This document shows, piece after piece, positions 1 to 11,769 of a stretch of DNA of 47,621 nucleotides (position 1 is its first letter; every line of letters begins with the position of its first letter). The notes beneath the pieces were generated by a model. The model was not told where the DNA came from, did no database searches, and saw only the letters and a list, made by a program, of their open reading frames with translations. Both the position numbers and the translations under genes were made by a program. The DNA is taken from the NCBI RefSeq assembly GCF_000220395.1, contig NW_004086419.1, forward strand, positions 1-47,621, written 5' to 3'. Origin of the DNA: Ichthyophthirius multifiliis (taxonomy: Eukaryota > Ciliophora > Oligohymenophorea > Hymenostomatida).

Positions 1-63
1 CAACCCCAACCCCAACCCCAACCCCAACCCCAACCCCAACCCCAACCCCAACCCCAACCCCAA
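1..63. repeat. Macronuclear telomere, C4A2 repeat
   Basis: Uninterrupted tandem copies of the hexamer CCCCAA fill the first 63 bases, just over ten copies. The C-rich strand runs 5' to 3' away from the end, which is the polarity expected for a left chromosome end. The same repeat is used by Tetrahymena and Ichthyophthirius. It shows that the window begins at a true or nearly complete chromosome end. Confidence 0.97.
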
Positions 64-93
64 ACCCTAAATCCCAAACCACAAACCCTAAAC
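62..93. repeat. Degenerate telomere-like junction
   Basis: Directly inside the perfect repeats lie imperfect units resembling CCCTAAA, CCCAAA and CCACAAA before ordinary AT-rich DNA begins. They share the C-run/A-run rhythm but not the exact hexamer. They may be eroded telomere repeats or chromosome-internal sequence at the telomere addition site. Confidence 0.6.
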
Positions 94-1984
94 TTTATAT
101 TCGAATATTATTACTTTTTATGCGGTATTTACATAAAATTCAAAAAAAAATATAAATAATTTAATTATATATATTATTATAGAAAAAAAAATTCATAAAT
201 TAAATTAATAATAATAATAATTTTATATTAATATAAAAATAAAATAATTAATTAAATTTTATTTATAAATATATATATATTAATTTAATTTAGAAAATAA
301 TTAATTATTTATAAATAATATTTATCTTTGAACTATATATATTGTATTTATTTAAAATAAAAAATTTTGTTTTATTAAAGAAAAATTAAAATATTTTTAG
401 TTAATTTTTATAATTAATATTTTTTTAATTTTAAGATATATATTGACATGTTAATATAAAGTAATTAAAATTTAGCATAGATTTTTGATTAAATGCATTA
501 TTATTTTTTAAAAAAAAAAACTCATTAGAAGAATAAATTAAATATTTTAATTAATATTATTAATTATTATCTGAATATATATATTTTTTTACTTTTTTTT
601 GTTAAATTAATTATATAATCTGAAATAAGCTATATTTAAAAATACTTTTATATTTAAAACGCAAAAAAAATTAAAAGAAGCATATATACTTATGTATCTG
701 ATAAAATACTTTCTTTTATTTATTAAAATTTTTTTAAAAAATTACTAAAATAAATAAATTATTTAATAAATAATAAATAAATTATTTATTTTAAGATTAA
801 TAAAACACTGCTATATTGATAAATATAAATTTTATATAAATTAAAATATTAAGCATTTTAACAATTAAAAATTTAATTAAAATTAAGAAAATCTTTATGA
901 TAAAATCATATTTAAAAAACTATAATTAAATTAATATTATTTTATTTTTTGCTTTAATAATTTTTAAAATAATTATTTCCTATTTTTTAAAAAAATCTTT
1001 TATGCATATAAAGCAAAAACATATTTCTGGATATCGAAATAAAAATTAATAAATTAAAAATATTCAACTGAATTAAAAATGAAAAAATAAATATTTTATA
1101 TGTATTAACGATTATTGAAGAAAAATATATATTTTTTTTTAACATATTAATAAAATAGCTTTAGAATAAAGAAGAATAAAAGATAAATTTTATTCGGTTT
1201 TCCATTATGTACTTTTTATATTATTTTCTTTAAAACAAACATTCATTAATAATAAAATAAATAAATAACAATAAAACATTTATGCTTTTTTAATACATTA
1301 AATTAATTAATTAGCATAGAAAGTGAAACAGTAAGAGCCCCACATTATTAAAGGATTTTTTAACTTTGATAAACAAAAAAATTAAAATACAAAAGAAATG
1401 AAATAAATTTATAAAATGTTTTAAATAAATAATTATAAAAAACAAATTTTGTTTATTTTTGAGTATGGTTTTTATCGGAAATTTTAATTAAGTTTTTTAA
1501 GCTCAAAAAGTTATATTTTATAATAGATATGATATATTATTAAGAGATTAAAATCATTCTTATTTGACATACATATATAAAAATATATGTTTGTTTATAT
1601 ATATGGATTATTTTTATTTGATGTTTTTAATTTATTTTATTTTATATAGAGACTCATATGTTTAAATGATTTTTTTTTTTTATAAATATATATATATATT
1701 TATAAATTCTTGAAATTTTTATTAATGTAGGGTGCACACTAATTTTTTTACTGTTTATTAAAAAAATATACTAATTGAGGATAATAAATATATATATATA
1801 TAAATAAAATATGATACAAAACAAAACAAAAATAATTAAATAAAAAATATATTTTGTTATTTTTTTTCATAATAAATACAAGGGATTTATACTTACATTA
1901 AAAACATAAATATATATAAATTTATATTATTTTATTTTAAATTTTAAACATTAATTATTAACTTATATACATATTTATTTTACT
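94..1984. other. AT-rich subtelomere, no gene seen
   Basis: About 1.9 kb of nearly pure A/T separates the telomere from the first gene. On both strands, with TGA as the only stop, I see only chance open frames without coherent amino-acid composition. There are short TA runs near 1688-1700 and 1790-1803. No tRNA fold or repeated subtelomeric unit is visible. Confidence 0.7.
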
Positions 1985-3814
1985 TCAACTTAAATCTATT
2001 TACTAAATATCTCTTAATTTTTAATTGATTTATTCTAAACTGGGGTTGTTAGTATTTTTATTTACGATTTTTAATTTATAATCTTACTAACTTTACTAAA
2101 TATTCAATTTAAATTTTCCAATTAAACAATTAAAAATATTCTTGTCCAAATTTTATATTATTTAATTATTATCTTAAATTTTTCTTAAAAAAGAATCTAA
2201 ATACTTTTTCAATTAATCCTAATTCCTTTCGATTTCTTCAATTTCTTCTAAATGATTTTTACCCTCTTCTGCATTTAAGTTGTTTTATTTTTTCGGAATT
2301 ATTTTGCTATTTTACTGAGTCTTTTCATCAGTACTTTTTTTTTTAATTTCTATTTCTTCCAAAACATTTTAGGTTTTAATGTTTTGCTTTTCATCACTTA
2401 AATCTAGGGAACATCCACAAAATTTAATAGCCGCATATTACTCTTTACTCAAGATTAACTTAATAACCATTTTAATATTTATAATATCTCTATATATTTA
2501 ATAAATATCTATTTGCTTTTTAGCCTCAATTAAAATACTTTTATAAATTTTTTCTTGATTGCTCAATTTTCTTATCTTTTTCTTAAAAATATATTAAAAA
2601 AAAAAATTCACCTATTAAAAAAATCCTATACTAAACAATTTTTTCTATTAATCTGCAAATTTCGCTTCATCAATAATTTTCTAAAATTCATAAGCTTATT
2701 CCTAATTTAATACCTGCTTTTTATCAAAAGCGACCTTCTCCTCTTAAATTCTCTTCTCGCATAGTTAAAGAGCAGATTTTTTATAATACCCCTTTAAAAT
2801 AATACTACATACATCTTCTACAATTTCCTTTTAAGCCAAAATCCTAGCCAATACTCCTATAGACATAATGCTATTAAACATACCCAAAAAATAAGCCAAA
2901 ACCTCTGTAATAATCGGAAATTGGATATAGTTATCATAAAAAACCTCGTCCAATTAAACTGACATATATAAATATCCTTTGAACCCCCATCTTTCTTGCA
3001 TATATTTTTTTGAAAAATTCATTTCCGTTTTTTTAAAGTCTTGAAGGCACTAACTTTATTCCGTTTTTTATACAATAACCCCTGATTTAATTTAAAAATT
3101 CCCTTTAATTAATTTTATTCTTGTCAAATTAGTCTGATAAATATCAAAATAAAATGCCTCTGGTTTATAATAGCTTATAAATTTTTGTTATTATGAATCA
3201 TAATATTCGGTTCTTATTAAAATTGAGAAATAATTTGGTTAAGCCATTATTAATTTGTCGATTTCTTTTTCATCTGCACATCCAGTCTAAATTTATGATG
3301 AGCATTTTTATACCGTAAAAGAAAATCCTATCTTTATTATTTTTTCCTAATCAAATTCTATTTTATTGTATTTTAGAAGTTCTTCCTCTTTTGGGCATTT
3401 GTAATCTTAAATTTTTATGTCTTTGCAATTTTCGATTTCAATTTTTTAGAAATCTATAGTTCCATTGGAGTACATTTTCGTATAAAAAAAATTATAATTT
3501 AAGTACTTTAAACCTGTTTATAATTCATATTTACTTAAAGGAATACCATTTGCAATCATTTCAAAAGCTAAAAAATTACTTTTAATTTCTAATTAACTAT
3601 TACCATTAGCAACTATTTCATTTGATGATATTTTAGGTTAAAATTAATTCGTGAAATATTAATAAAATAAATACACAAAGTATATTAAAGAAACAACAAT
3701 TATTACTAAGGATAATAGACCACCAAAAATAGTTGTTTTTTAATCATTTTATCCAATATTGAATTAAAATATTTTCGAAAACAAATCAAACTTTTTAATT
3801 TTTTAAGATAACAT
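1985..3814 (-). CDS. Two-TM ciliate membrane protein, tandem copy 1
   Basis: In the ciliate code this reads as one protein of about 600 aa. It starts at the ATG complementary to 3812-3814 and ends at TGA 1985-1987. One 30-nt intron (2582-2611) is removed in phase. Residues 1-30 are charged and polar. A first membrane helix follows (GGLLSLVIIVVSLIYFVYLF). A large middle domain with scattered Cys comes next, then a second helix near FPIITEVLAYFLGMFNSIMS, and a long charged Lys/Glu/Gln C-terminal tail containing YQIYRDIINIKMVIK and KEQYAAIKFCGCS. The neighbour at 3981-6052 has the same plan and the same tail motif, so the two are paralogues. I recognise this layout as recurring in ciliate genomes but know no function. 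It could be a channel-like or receptor-like surface protein; that is inference. Confidence 0.85.
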
Positions 3815-3980
3815 AAAAAATAAGTAATTCTAAATAGAAAAAATTAACAATTAAATTGATAAATTTTATTTTAAATATAAAAAATATTTTTACATATTAA
3901 TTTAAATATATTATTTTTAATACATAATTATATATAAAAAAAATATATATTATATTTGAGATATATTTTAATATATATTT

Positions 3981-6052
3981 TCATTATTATTTAGTTATTT
4001 TTTATTTTTTGATTAAGCAATTTACAATATTTTAATCAAATTATCCTAATTTATGCATTTTTTTTTATTTTACTTATTTCAAAAATAGTTTTAAATTAGT
4101 CTCTTGTTGATTTTCATCTTCATCTAATTAATCTAATTCTTCCAAATGATTTTAAATGTTAATAAAATTATATTTCTCTTATTATAAAAGTCGCTTAGGA
4201 GAAGCAGGAATGATTGATATAATTTTATCCCTATTGTTATTCTATTCTTCTTTAGGGGCTTGTGGAGTATATTACTTTTCTTATAAAGAAGGAGTTTCAT
4301 CCCATATTTTTTATTATATATATTCTATATGAATAGCCTATTAATGTATATTAGAACTTTGGCTTTATTAAATAGGTACGATTTTTTAAATTTGACTTTA
4401 AAATTAACTTTATTACTATTAGTTATTTTATTAATATTACTATACGTTTTTAATATTATTATAAGAACTAAATGCCAAAATAATATTTTCCTCTTAATTT
4501 GAATTATTAATTTATTTTTTAACTTGTTCTTCATTAATTTATAAATATTTTTAATCTTTACTTTATAAATTTTATAAATATATTTAATCTTTATTTTATA
4601 AATGTTTTTAATCTTTATTTTATAAGGAATTTTAATCATTTTCATTTTCTTGACTTAATTGCGTTTTTTTTTAGTTTAAAATATCACAGCCACATTATTA
4701 TATAGCTGAATATTATTCTTTTGAAATCATTAATTTAAAGTACTTTTTTAAATTTATTAAATCTTTATATATTTAATAAATATTTAACTATTTTTATATA
4801 ACTTTATCAATATTTTCATTAATGATTTTTCTAATTTTATTTAATATATATTATTTAAAATATAAAAAATATTTTACAATTCATTTTATTTTTCTTATTT
4901 TAATTTATCATCTTTGATATTTTTTAATTCTTATTAAATCATATTTATTTTATTAGCTGTTTTTTTATAATATTAATCTAAAAAAATATTTCTTAAGCCT
5001 TGGATAGTCTTTCTTTTTGAAAAAATCCTCAATATAAGTCCAAAAAGTAATATTGTATTAAAAAAGGCATAAAACTTAGTCAAAACATCAATTATATTAA
5101 AAAACTCAATTTAACTTTATATAATTTCATCACTTAAACCTACTTAAATAATCTAAAGTATTGGTAATTATTTATAAAATTCCTAAACATTATTATTTTC
5201 ATTACAATAATTAAAATCAGCATTTTACTTAACTAAATAAAGATAGTTTTTGCACAATTTTTGAATTGAAATATTATTATTAAATACTTAAAATGAATCA
5301 ACCAGTTTGTAATTTTCTTAACTACTAAATAAAAATTCCTAATTAACTTTAATGTTATTTTAAAATAATTCGAACTAAATCTTGTTAATAGATTAAAAAT
5401 CTAAAAAATATTTTTCTTTTTAAAATCTTGTAATAATTTTCTTTTATTTAATATCATAATACTAAGTTTAAATTTATATTTATAAATAATTATTAAAATC
5501 ATAAAGAACTTTATCAATTTCACTAATATTTTAACAATTCTTATTATCAGTAAAGCATTTTACAATAATAATTTATAAAATTTTATTATTTTAAATGTTT
5601 TAAATATCATTTATTAAAGAAAAATCTTTATAAAAGTTCACACAAATGAATTCCCTCAAATATTCATCATTACAATGTGCAAATTTAAAATCTTGAAAAG
5701 AACTTTAATCATTAATATTCATTAATCTTACTTGAAATTAAAAATATTATTTTTATTATTATTATTCATATAATACATGAGAAATTCCTTATATCATAAA
5801 AGCCATGCTTATTTAGGAAGATTTGAGCTAAAGTTATTATTATTAATCATAGCGTTAAAATTATTAAGAAATTTTAGGAACGAAATTATTACCAAAATAG
5901 TTGATTATTAATAATATAAAATAAGTTAATCCAAATGAAATTAATATTAATGAAAATAAAGTACCTATTAAAGTTTGTTTCTTTTATGCCTTGCCTTCTA
6001 TATAAAAATAAAATGGGTCAGCGAATAAATCTAGTTTTTTTATTATTTACAT
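3981..6052 (-). CDS. Two-TM ciliate membrane protein, tandem copy 2
   Basis: Minus-strand gene starting at the ATG complementary to 6050-6052 and ending at TGA 3981-3983. One 47-nt intron (4831-4877) splits Leu in KQNE-L-KIINEN. The protein is about 670 aa: a short N-terminus, a first helix (LFSLILISFGLTYFILLIIN), a middle domain, a second helix (FNIIDVLTKFYAFFNTILLF), then a cytosolic-type tail. The tail repeats the copy 1 signature: YQIYKDLINLKKYF followed by KEQYSAIQQCGCD. Both copies also end similarly, with an N(I/K)FNCLI-like versus NIVNCLI motif. The tail is longer than in copy 1 and rich in Gln and Ser. Copies 1 and 2 are head-to-tail, 166 bp apart, consistent with tandem duplication followed by strong divergence. 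Function unknown. Confidence 0.85.
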
Positions 6053-6636
6053 TTATTAATTAAATAATAAAAAAAATTATATTTAAATTTTTTATTTCAA
6101 ATAAAAATGTTTTTAATAATTTATTACTTTTTAAATATTAATTTTTTATTTTATTCAAATTTATAACGATAATAACATCTAATATAATAATGTATAATAA
6201 TAAAAAATACGAAATTATTTAAAAAAATATAATATTTTTTACAAATATCTGATGTATTTATATTTTATTTTAATAATTCTTCACTTACTTTAATAACACA
6301 TATTTTTTTTATGATTATTGGAAGCTTATAGTTTATATATATTGTATAAAATAATAAATATCTATTTTTAAAAATATTTATTATATTCATCATTTTTATA
6401 TATTGAAAAAAAAATATTGTTTTTATTTTATTTAATTTTTATTTTTGAATATTAAAATTACAAATTTAATTTATAAATATTTTTAAAATATTAATAAATT
6501 TTTATTAATAATAATATTATTTTAAAATCCTTTAGAAAAAACATAGAAACAATTATTATTAAAAAAATAAGAGATATAAAAAAAAAATCTATTGTATTTT
6601 AAAAAATAAAAGCAAATAAAAAAAAAATTATATAAA
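6053..6636. other. AT-rich intergenic spacer
   Basis: This 584-base spacer lies between the divergent starts of the second two-TM gene (minus) and the hydrolase gene (plus), so it must hold both promoters. It is almost pure A/T. I see no conserved element beyond poly-A and poly-T tracts. Confidence 0.6.
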
Positions 6637-7305
6637 ATGTTAGGGATATACGACAATTTATGGAAGGCATTTATACGTCCAGCACGCTAAACATATGAAG
6701 ATTCCGATTTAGGTTATTAAAAGCAAAACTATTAAAATTACTAAGCAATAAGACATGATTATTAAGTTTAAAATTAAAAAAATATGTATTTAAAATGCTC
6801 TTTATTTGAGCCAATCAATATAAAAGATCCTGAAATTCCTAATAAATTTCCATGCGTAATATATTGTCATGGAAATAGCGGAAGTAGGCTAGATGCTTTA
6901 GAATATTTAGAGTTTTTAATTCCTTTAGGAATAGGTTTATTTTGTTTCGATTTTATGGGAAGTGGACAAAGTGAAGGTGAATATGTAACCTTAGGATATA
7001 ATGAATAACATGATTTGTAAGAAATAATAAAGTTTTTGAGAAAAAAAGAAAATATTTCATCAATATCTATATTAGGTAGAAGGTAAATGTTAATTTATAA
7101 TATTTTTAAAAATTTAAATAAATATTATTATATAAATTATTTTACATTTTTTTTATCATTTTTTTTTTAAATTATTAAACAATAAAATAGAATTATGATA
7201 ATAAAATAAAAAAATAAAGACATATATAATTGTTTAAAAAAATAAAAAATTATATAGATAATAAAAGAATAATATATGATATGATAATAATATATGAATA
7301 TAAGA

Positions 7306-7345
<40 letters not shown>

Positions 7346-7901
7346 TTATATATATATATATAAAATATTAGTATGGGTGCTGTAACAACTATTTTATATA
7401 CAAGTAAAGATTAAAATTTCGCTTCTATTGTTTTAGATAGTCCTTTTTCTTCATTAGAAAAATTAGCTTTAGATTTAGCCAATAGCAAGTTTATGCTACC
7501 TAATTTTATTTTAAAAGCATTTTTAGGTTTAATCAATAAATCAATTTAAAGTAGAGCGAATTTTACATTAGATTAGATTAATTTGACTAAGATTATTTAA
7601 AATATTCATATTCCTGCTTTGTTTGTCGCTTCAAAAGAAGATAAATTAGTATCTTATGAACATTCTGAAATATTACAATCATTATATAGAGGATAATATC
7701 AAGTAAAAATTATTACAGGAGATCATAATGGTTAAAGACATCCTCCATATAAAAAATATATAGCTGAATTTTTTTAGAAAAATATTTACGACTATTAATA
7801 GAAACATATAATTAATATGTAAAATAAATAAAAGGTAATAAATTTAACACAAAATTATAAAAAATAAATTACAAAAAATGAAAATTTAAACAGTAAAAAA
7901 T

Positions 7902-7943
<42 letters not shown>

Positions 7944-9960
7944 TATAAAATTAAAATTTTATATCTTCATAAATATAATAAAAAATCTAACAAAATTAAT
8001 AATAGTAATAATAATATGAATTTTAAATTTCTAATTCGCCTTAAAATAATTTTATTTAATAAAATTTTTAATATATTCAAATGAATGTTTAATAGAATTA
8101 TAATAGTTAATTTTATAATTATAATAATAATAATAATTATCATTTTGATTAAAAATAAAACAAGTATTAATGCTCACCTATTTTATAAAAATAATAATAA
8201 TTTAATTAAAATTATTTATTTAAACCCGAAATTTAAAATATAGATAATATTATTGATAATTAAAATATTTAATTTTCTTAATCCTAATTTTAAAAATAAA
8301 TATTAGTTTAATAGGATTTTTTTATAAATTAATTTTATGAAAATACTCAAAAATTTAAAAAGAAAAACTATTCAATTACATTTGAAAATCAATATAAAAA
8401 ATAAGACTTTGATGTACATTCTTAATCATATAAAAGTTAATAACAAAAAAAATATTTTTAATCATAAAATTATTTATCAGGATCAAATATTTAAATATAA
8501 GAAAGTAAAAGTTCATCAGATTGTAAATATATTTCATTGAAAAAAAATTCATCTTTAAAATAAGAATTAACATTTAAAAAAAATTAATAAGAAAGTAAAA
8601 ATTAGTCAGAAATTTTAGATTTTGTATAATATAAAAAATCACATGAGTTAAATAATTCAAGAAGAAATTCTCGTATATAAAATGATTCAAGAAAAAACTC
8701 ATTTGAATTTAAGCATTCAAGAAAAAATTCTTTAGAAAGTAATAAATCATATACAAGAAAAATTTCATAATAAAGTTAATTTAGTTATGAAAAATAAAAT
8801 CAGTAATTTAGTAGTATAAATTAAAAGAACGATTCTAAAATAGAATCTAATTTTAATATCACATATAATAATAATTTTTAAACATAAATTTACTAAGAAA
8901 AAAAATATACATAAGATTCTTTTCTTTAAAAAGAATAAGAATAAGAATAATAATTTACATAATCATAATAATTTGAATAAGGATAAAAGTTTAGATAAGA
9001 AGTGAAATCTTTTTAATAATAAAAATATGATTAATAAGATTCTTAAAGTTCATAAGAAAAAAAAATTAATAGAAAATATTATAAAATAATATTCATAATT
9101 TATATGATCAATATTAAAGTGAAAATAGTTAATATGAAATAAATACTTAATATTAAAAATACCTTAACTAAAATAAAAAAATATTTTAATATAAAATAAT
9201 TGATATAGAATAGTTTTAAAATGATAAAAAGAATTCAAATCATTTTTAATATTGTTAATAATAAAATTAATATAATAATAATTCAAAGATAGAACAGAAA
9301 AACGGAATATAATCAAATAACTTCAATATAAATTTATAATAATCAACTCCAAGAGATCAAAATAACATTTAAATATGTCTTACAGAAGCACAAGATACTA
9401 ATGATACAAAAGAATGTAAACAATTTAATAGTTCCTCTAATATAGGAACATGTAAGAACAGTTAAAAATATACAAAAACCGTTGAGCTAAACCTAAGAAA
9501 TGAAGCAAATTAATTAAATACAAAGAAAAAATAAACTCCTAACTTCTAATATATAGATATTTTTAAAAAATCTGAAAAAAATCAATCTCCTTAAAAAAAC
9601 TAAAATAATAAATCATAAAATACTTATTAAAATAAAAATATTAACTATAAAATATAAAATAATTAATAAAAAGTATCAACACCTATTGTTAACTAAAATA
9701 AAAATAATGGTAGGTTAAGTTAATAAAATACTTCAAATACATCTGTAAGTCCAATAAATATACGAGATAATAGAAAAAAGGAAATTAAATAAATAAATAA
9801 TTAAAAAGGTTTTACATAAATCTAAAATAAATTTTCTCCTATCAAAATAAAACCATAAGAAAATAGTAGCAGATATTAAAGTAATTTAAACACATAATAA
9901 AAATTTAAGTAAAATTTCAAAGAAAGTTAAACACCATAAAATATTAAAAGAAAAAAGTGA
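6637..9960 (+). CDS. Alpha/beta hydrolase with long Gln/Asn/Ser-rich tail
   Basis: The N-terminal ~300 aa form an alpha/beta hydrolase. The oxyanion-hole HGN is in VIYCHGNSGSR, then come FDFMGSGQSEGEY and the nucleophile elbow G-R-S-M-G. That elbow is assembled across a 289-nt intron (7083-7371) whose middle is a TA microsatellite. A likely acid is in ASKEDKLVS and the catalytic His is in GDHNGQRHP. The fold resembles serine hydrolases of the ABHD/BEM46 type; the substrate is unknown. After the domain comes a 13-Gln run (7904-7942) and roughly 650 residues of low-complexity Gln, Asn, Lys and Ser with repeated SRKNS-like motifs that could be phosphorylated. The start is the first ATG in frame. 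The last ~300 codons, which end at TGA 9958-9960, are in a frame shifted by one base at the A9 run 9057-9065. This is probably a run-length error. Confidence 0.87.
7083..7371 (+). other. Intron within the hydrolase gene
   Basis: GT-AG intron of 289 nt, long for this window. It interrupts the Ser codon of the catalytic G-R-S-M-G motif (AG|T). A TA dinucleotide microsatellite near 7311-7362 accounts for part of its length. Removing it joins GRS to MGAVTT and restores the nucleophile elbow, which strongly supports the splice sites. Confidence 0.85.
7904..7942 (+). repeat. (TAA)13 microsatellite coding poly-glutamine
   Basis: Thirteen consecutive TAA codons in the hydrolase frame read as 13 glutamines in the ciliate code. 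In the standard code they would be 13 stops. They mark the junction between the folded domain and the low-complexity tail. Confidence 0.9.
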
Positions 9961-10066
9961 AATATAAAAATAATATATATAAATAAAGAAATAGAAGTAA
10001 AATTATATTATTAATAATATTTTATTTTTATAAAAATCTTTTATATTTTTATTTAAATAGTTTATA

Positions 10067-10103
<37 letters not shown>

Positions 10104-10146
10104 ATTAATAATAATTTAAAAATAAAAATAAAAAAAATTACAATAA

Positions 10147-11319
10147 ATGGATTCAAAATAAGAATTAGATAAATAAAAATAAAATGTAGATATTAAATTA
10201 TCAATAAAATTTACAAAATAAATTACCATAGAAAAGGAGTTCTATATAAAGCAAATTGTATTTATTGATAAAAATTTAATATCAATTTTTTACAGTAATA
10301 ATTAATACACAGTTTATTGTTTAATTGAAAATTCTCCAATAAAAACTGCTATTTTAGACTATAAAACAATCAAGAATATTCAAGTTTTTGAAAAAAATAT
10401 AATTTTTTATGAATAAGTAAATGAAGTTTTAGTAAACTATGATTTATTAGACGAAAAGGAAATACAGATAATATTTTTTAAAGATAAAATAATTTGCCAT
10501 AATATAGATTTTAAGATAATAAAAGAATAACTTTTTATTTGCTATGAAGTTCAAGATTTAAAAATAGATATGAATAGCTAGAAGTTCAGTGTTTAAATAT
10601 ACGATATATAAAAATAGGAAGAATAGTATAAGTTTGTTGCTTAAATTTAATATTTTTTTTTGGCCGAATAAAATTTTTGTGATAAAATATAAATATTTTT
10701 AAATAAAAGAATTATTTTATATAATCATTCGCTAAAAAATACTTAAGATTTTTATTTTTATTATTATTAATATTTTAATTAAAAATTATAATTATTCTAA
10801 AAGGGTCCTTTATATGGATAAATACTTTGCTTTCTTGGATTTTAAAAAAGCGATAGTTTAGGAATTTTAGTAAATCTAAATTGTGAATAGTAATTTAAGT
10901 TTATTTTACTAGATGATAAGGAAAATTATGAAGAAAAATAAATTCAAATTTAATTTGAAAAAAAGCTTGGGATGTTAACTCAAGTTTTTTCTTTTGTAGA
11001 TGATAGATATTTGGGATTATAATTATAAGATTTTTAAAATGGTTTATAAAATTTAATTTACGATATATATTAATAAAGAATTGTTAATTATTTATAACCT
11101 TATAATGTCATTGGCTTTGATAAAGATTTTTTTTAAAAAAAATATATTTTGTATAAAGATGAAGATGAAAGTATTGAATAAACAGAATTGAGCATTACCT
11201 ATTTTGTTAATTTACGAAATTTTTTAATGCATGGATTTGAATAAAATGGAATTTTAGATACTTATGGATAATTAAACTGTAAATAAATTATAGACATGAT
11301 CACAGGAAATTAATATTGA
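10147..11319 (+). CDS. Unassigned 390-aa protein, beta-rich
   Basis: Single-exon gene from the ATG at 10147 to TGA 11317-11319. The frame was confirmed by counting. The protein has no signal peptide and no clear membrane helix. After a Lys/Gln-rich start it consists of many short alternating hydrophobic stretches such as IKQIVFIDKNLISIFYSNN, FKFILLDDKENYEEK and QVFSFVDDRYLGLQLQDF. That rhythm suggests stacked beta strands, as in a propeller, but no WD or kelch signature is visible. It lies 186 bp downstream of the hydrolase on the same strand. I do not recognise a family. Confidence 0.8.
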
Positions 11320-11769
11320 AGAAAAAAACAAAATATTATTATATTTTAATTAATCAATTAAAAATAAATATAATTTGAATTAATTATTAAAAAAGATTTT
11401 TAAAAAAATTTATTTACCAAAACAAAATTTCTATAAATTAAAAATAATTTTTTATTTTTAATTTTTGGGAAAAAAATGTGTTTTTTATATTAATTATATA
11501 TTGATTTTATTTTAAATTGTAAATTTTGTTTGCTTGTTAAAGCATACAATAAATAAATTTATAGTTTTTATTTTTAAAAGTTTCCTTAAAAAAAAAAATA
11601 GTTTAGTAAAAATAAATCTTTAACAAAAACAATTTGTTTATAATAATTATTTGCAATAAAAAAATTTCATTTTTTATAATGCATTATGTATTTATTTAAT
11701 TATATAGAAGTTTAATTTTTTTAAACATCAATTAATTAACTTTTATCAACATCAATAAATTAATTTTTA
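11320..11769. other. AT-rich spacer between convergent genes
   Basis: A 450-base region between the 3' ends of the plus-strand unassigned gene and the minus-strand syntaxin gene. It contains only A/T-rich sequence. I see no gene and no clear terminator structure. Confidence 0.6.

Noticed and set aside
4325-4645. A Lys/Ile/Tyr-rich minus-strand frame of about 106 codons
   Set aside because: It overlaps the Gln/Ser-rich tail of the second two-TM gene in the wrong frame and is a composition artefact.
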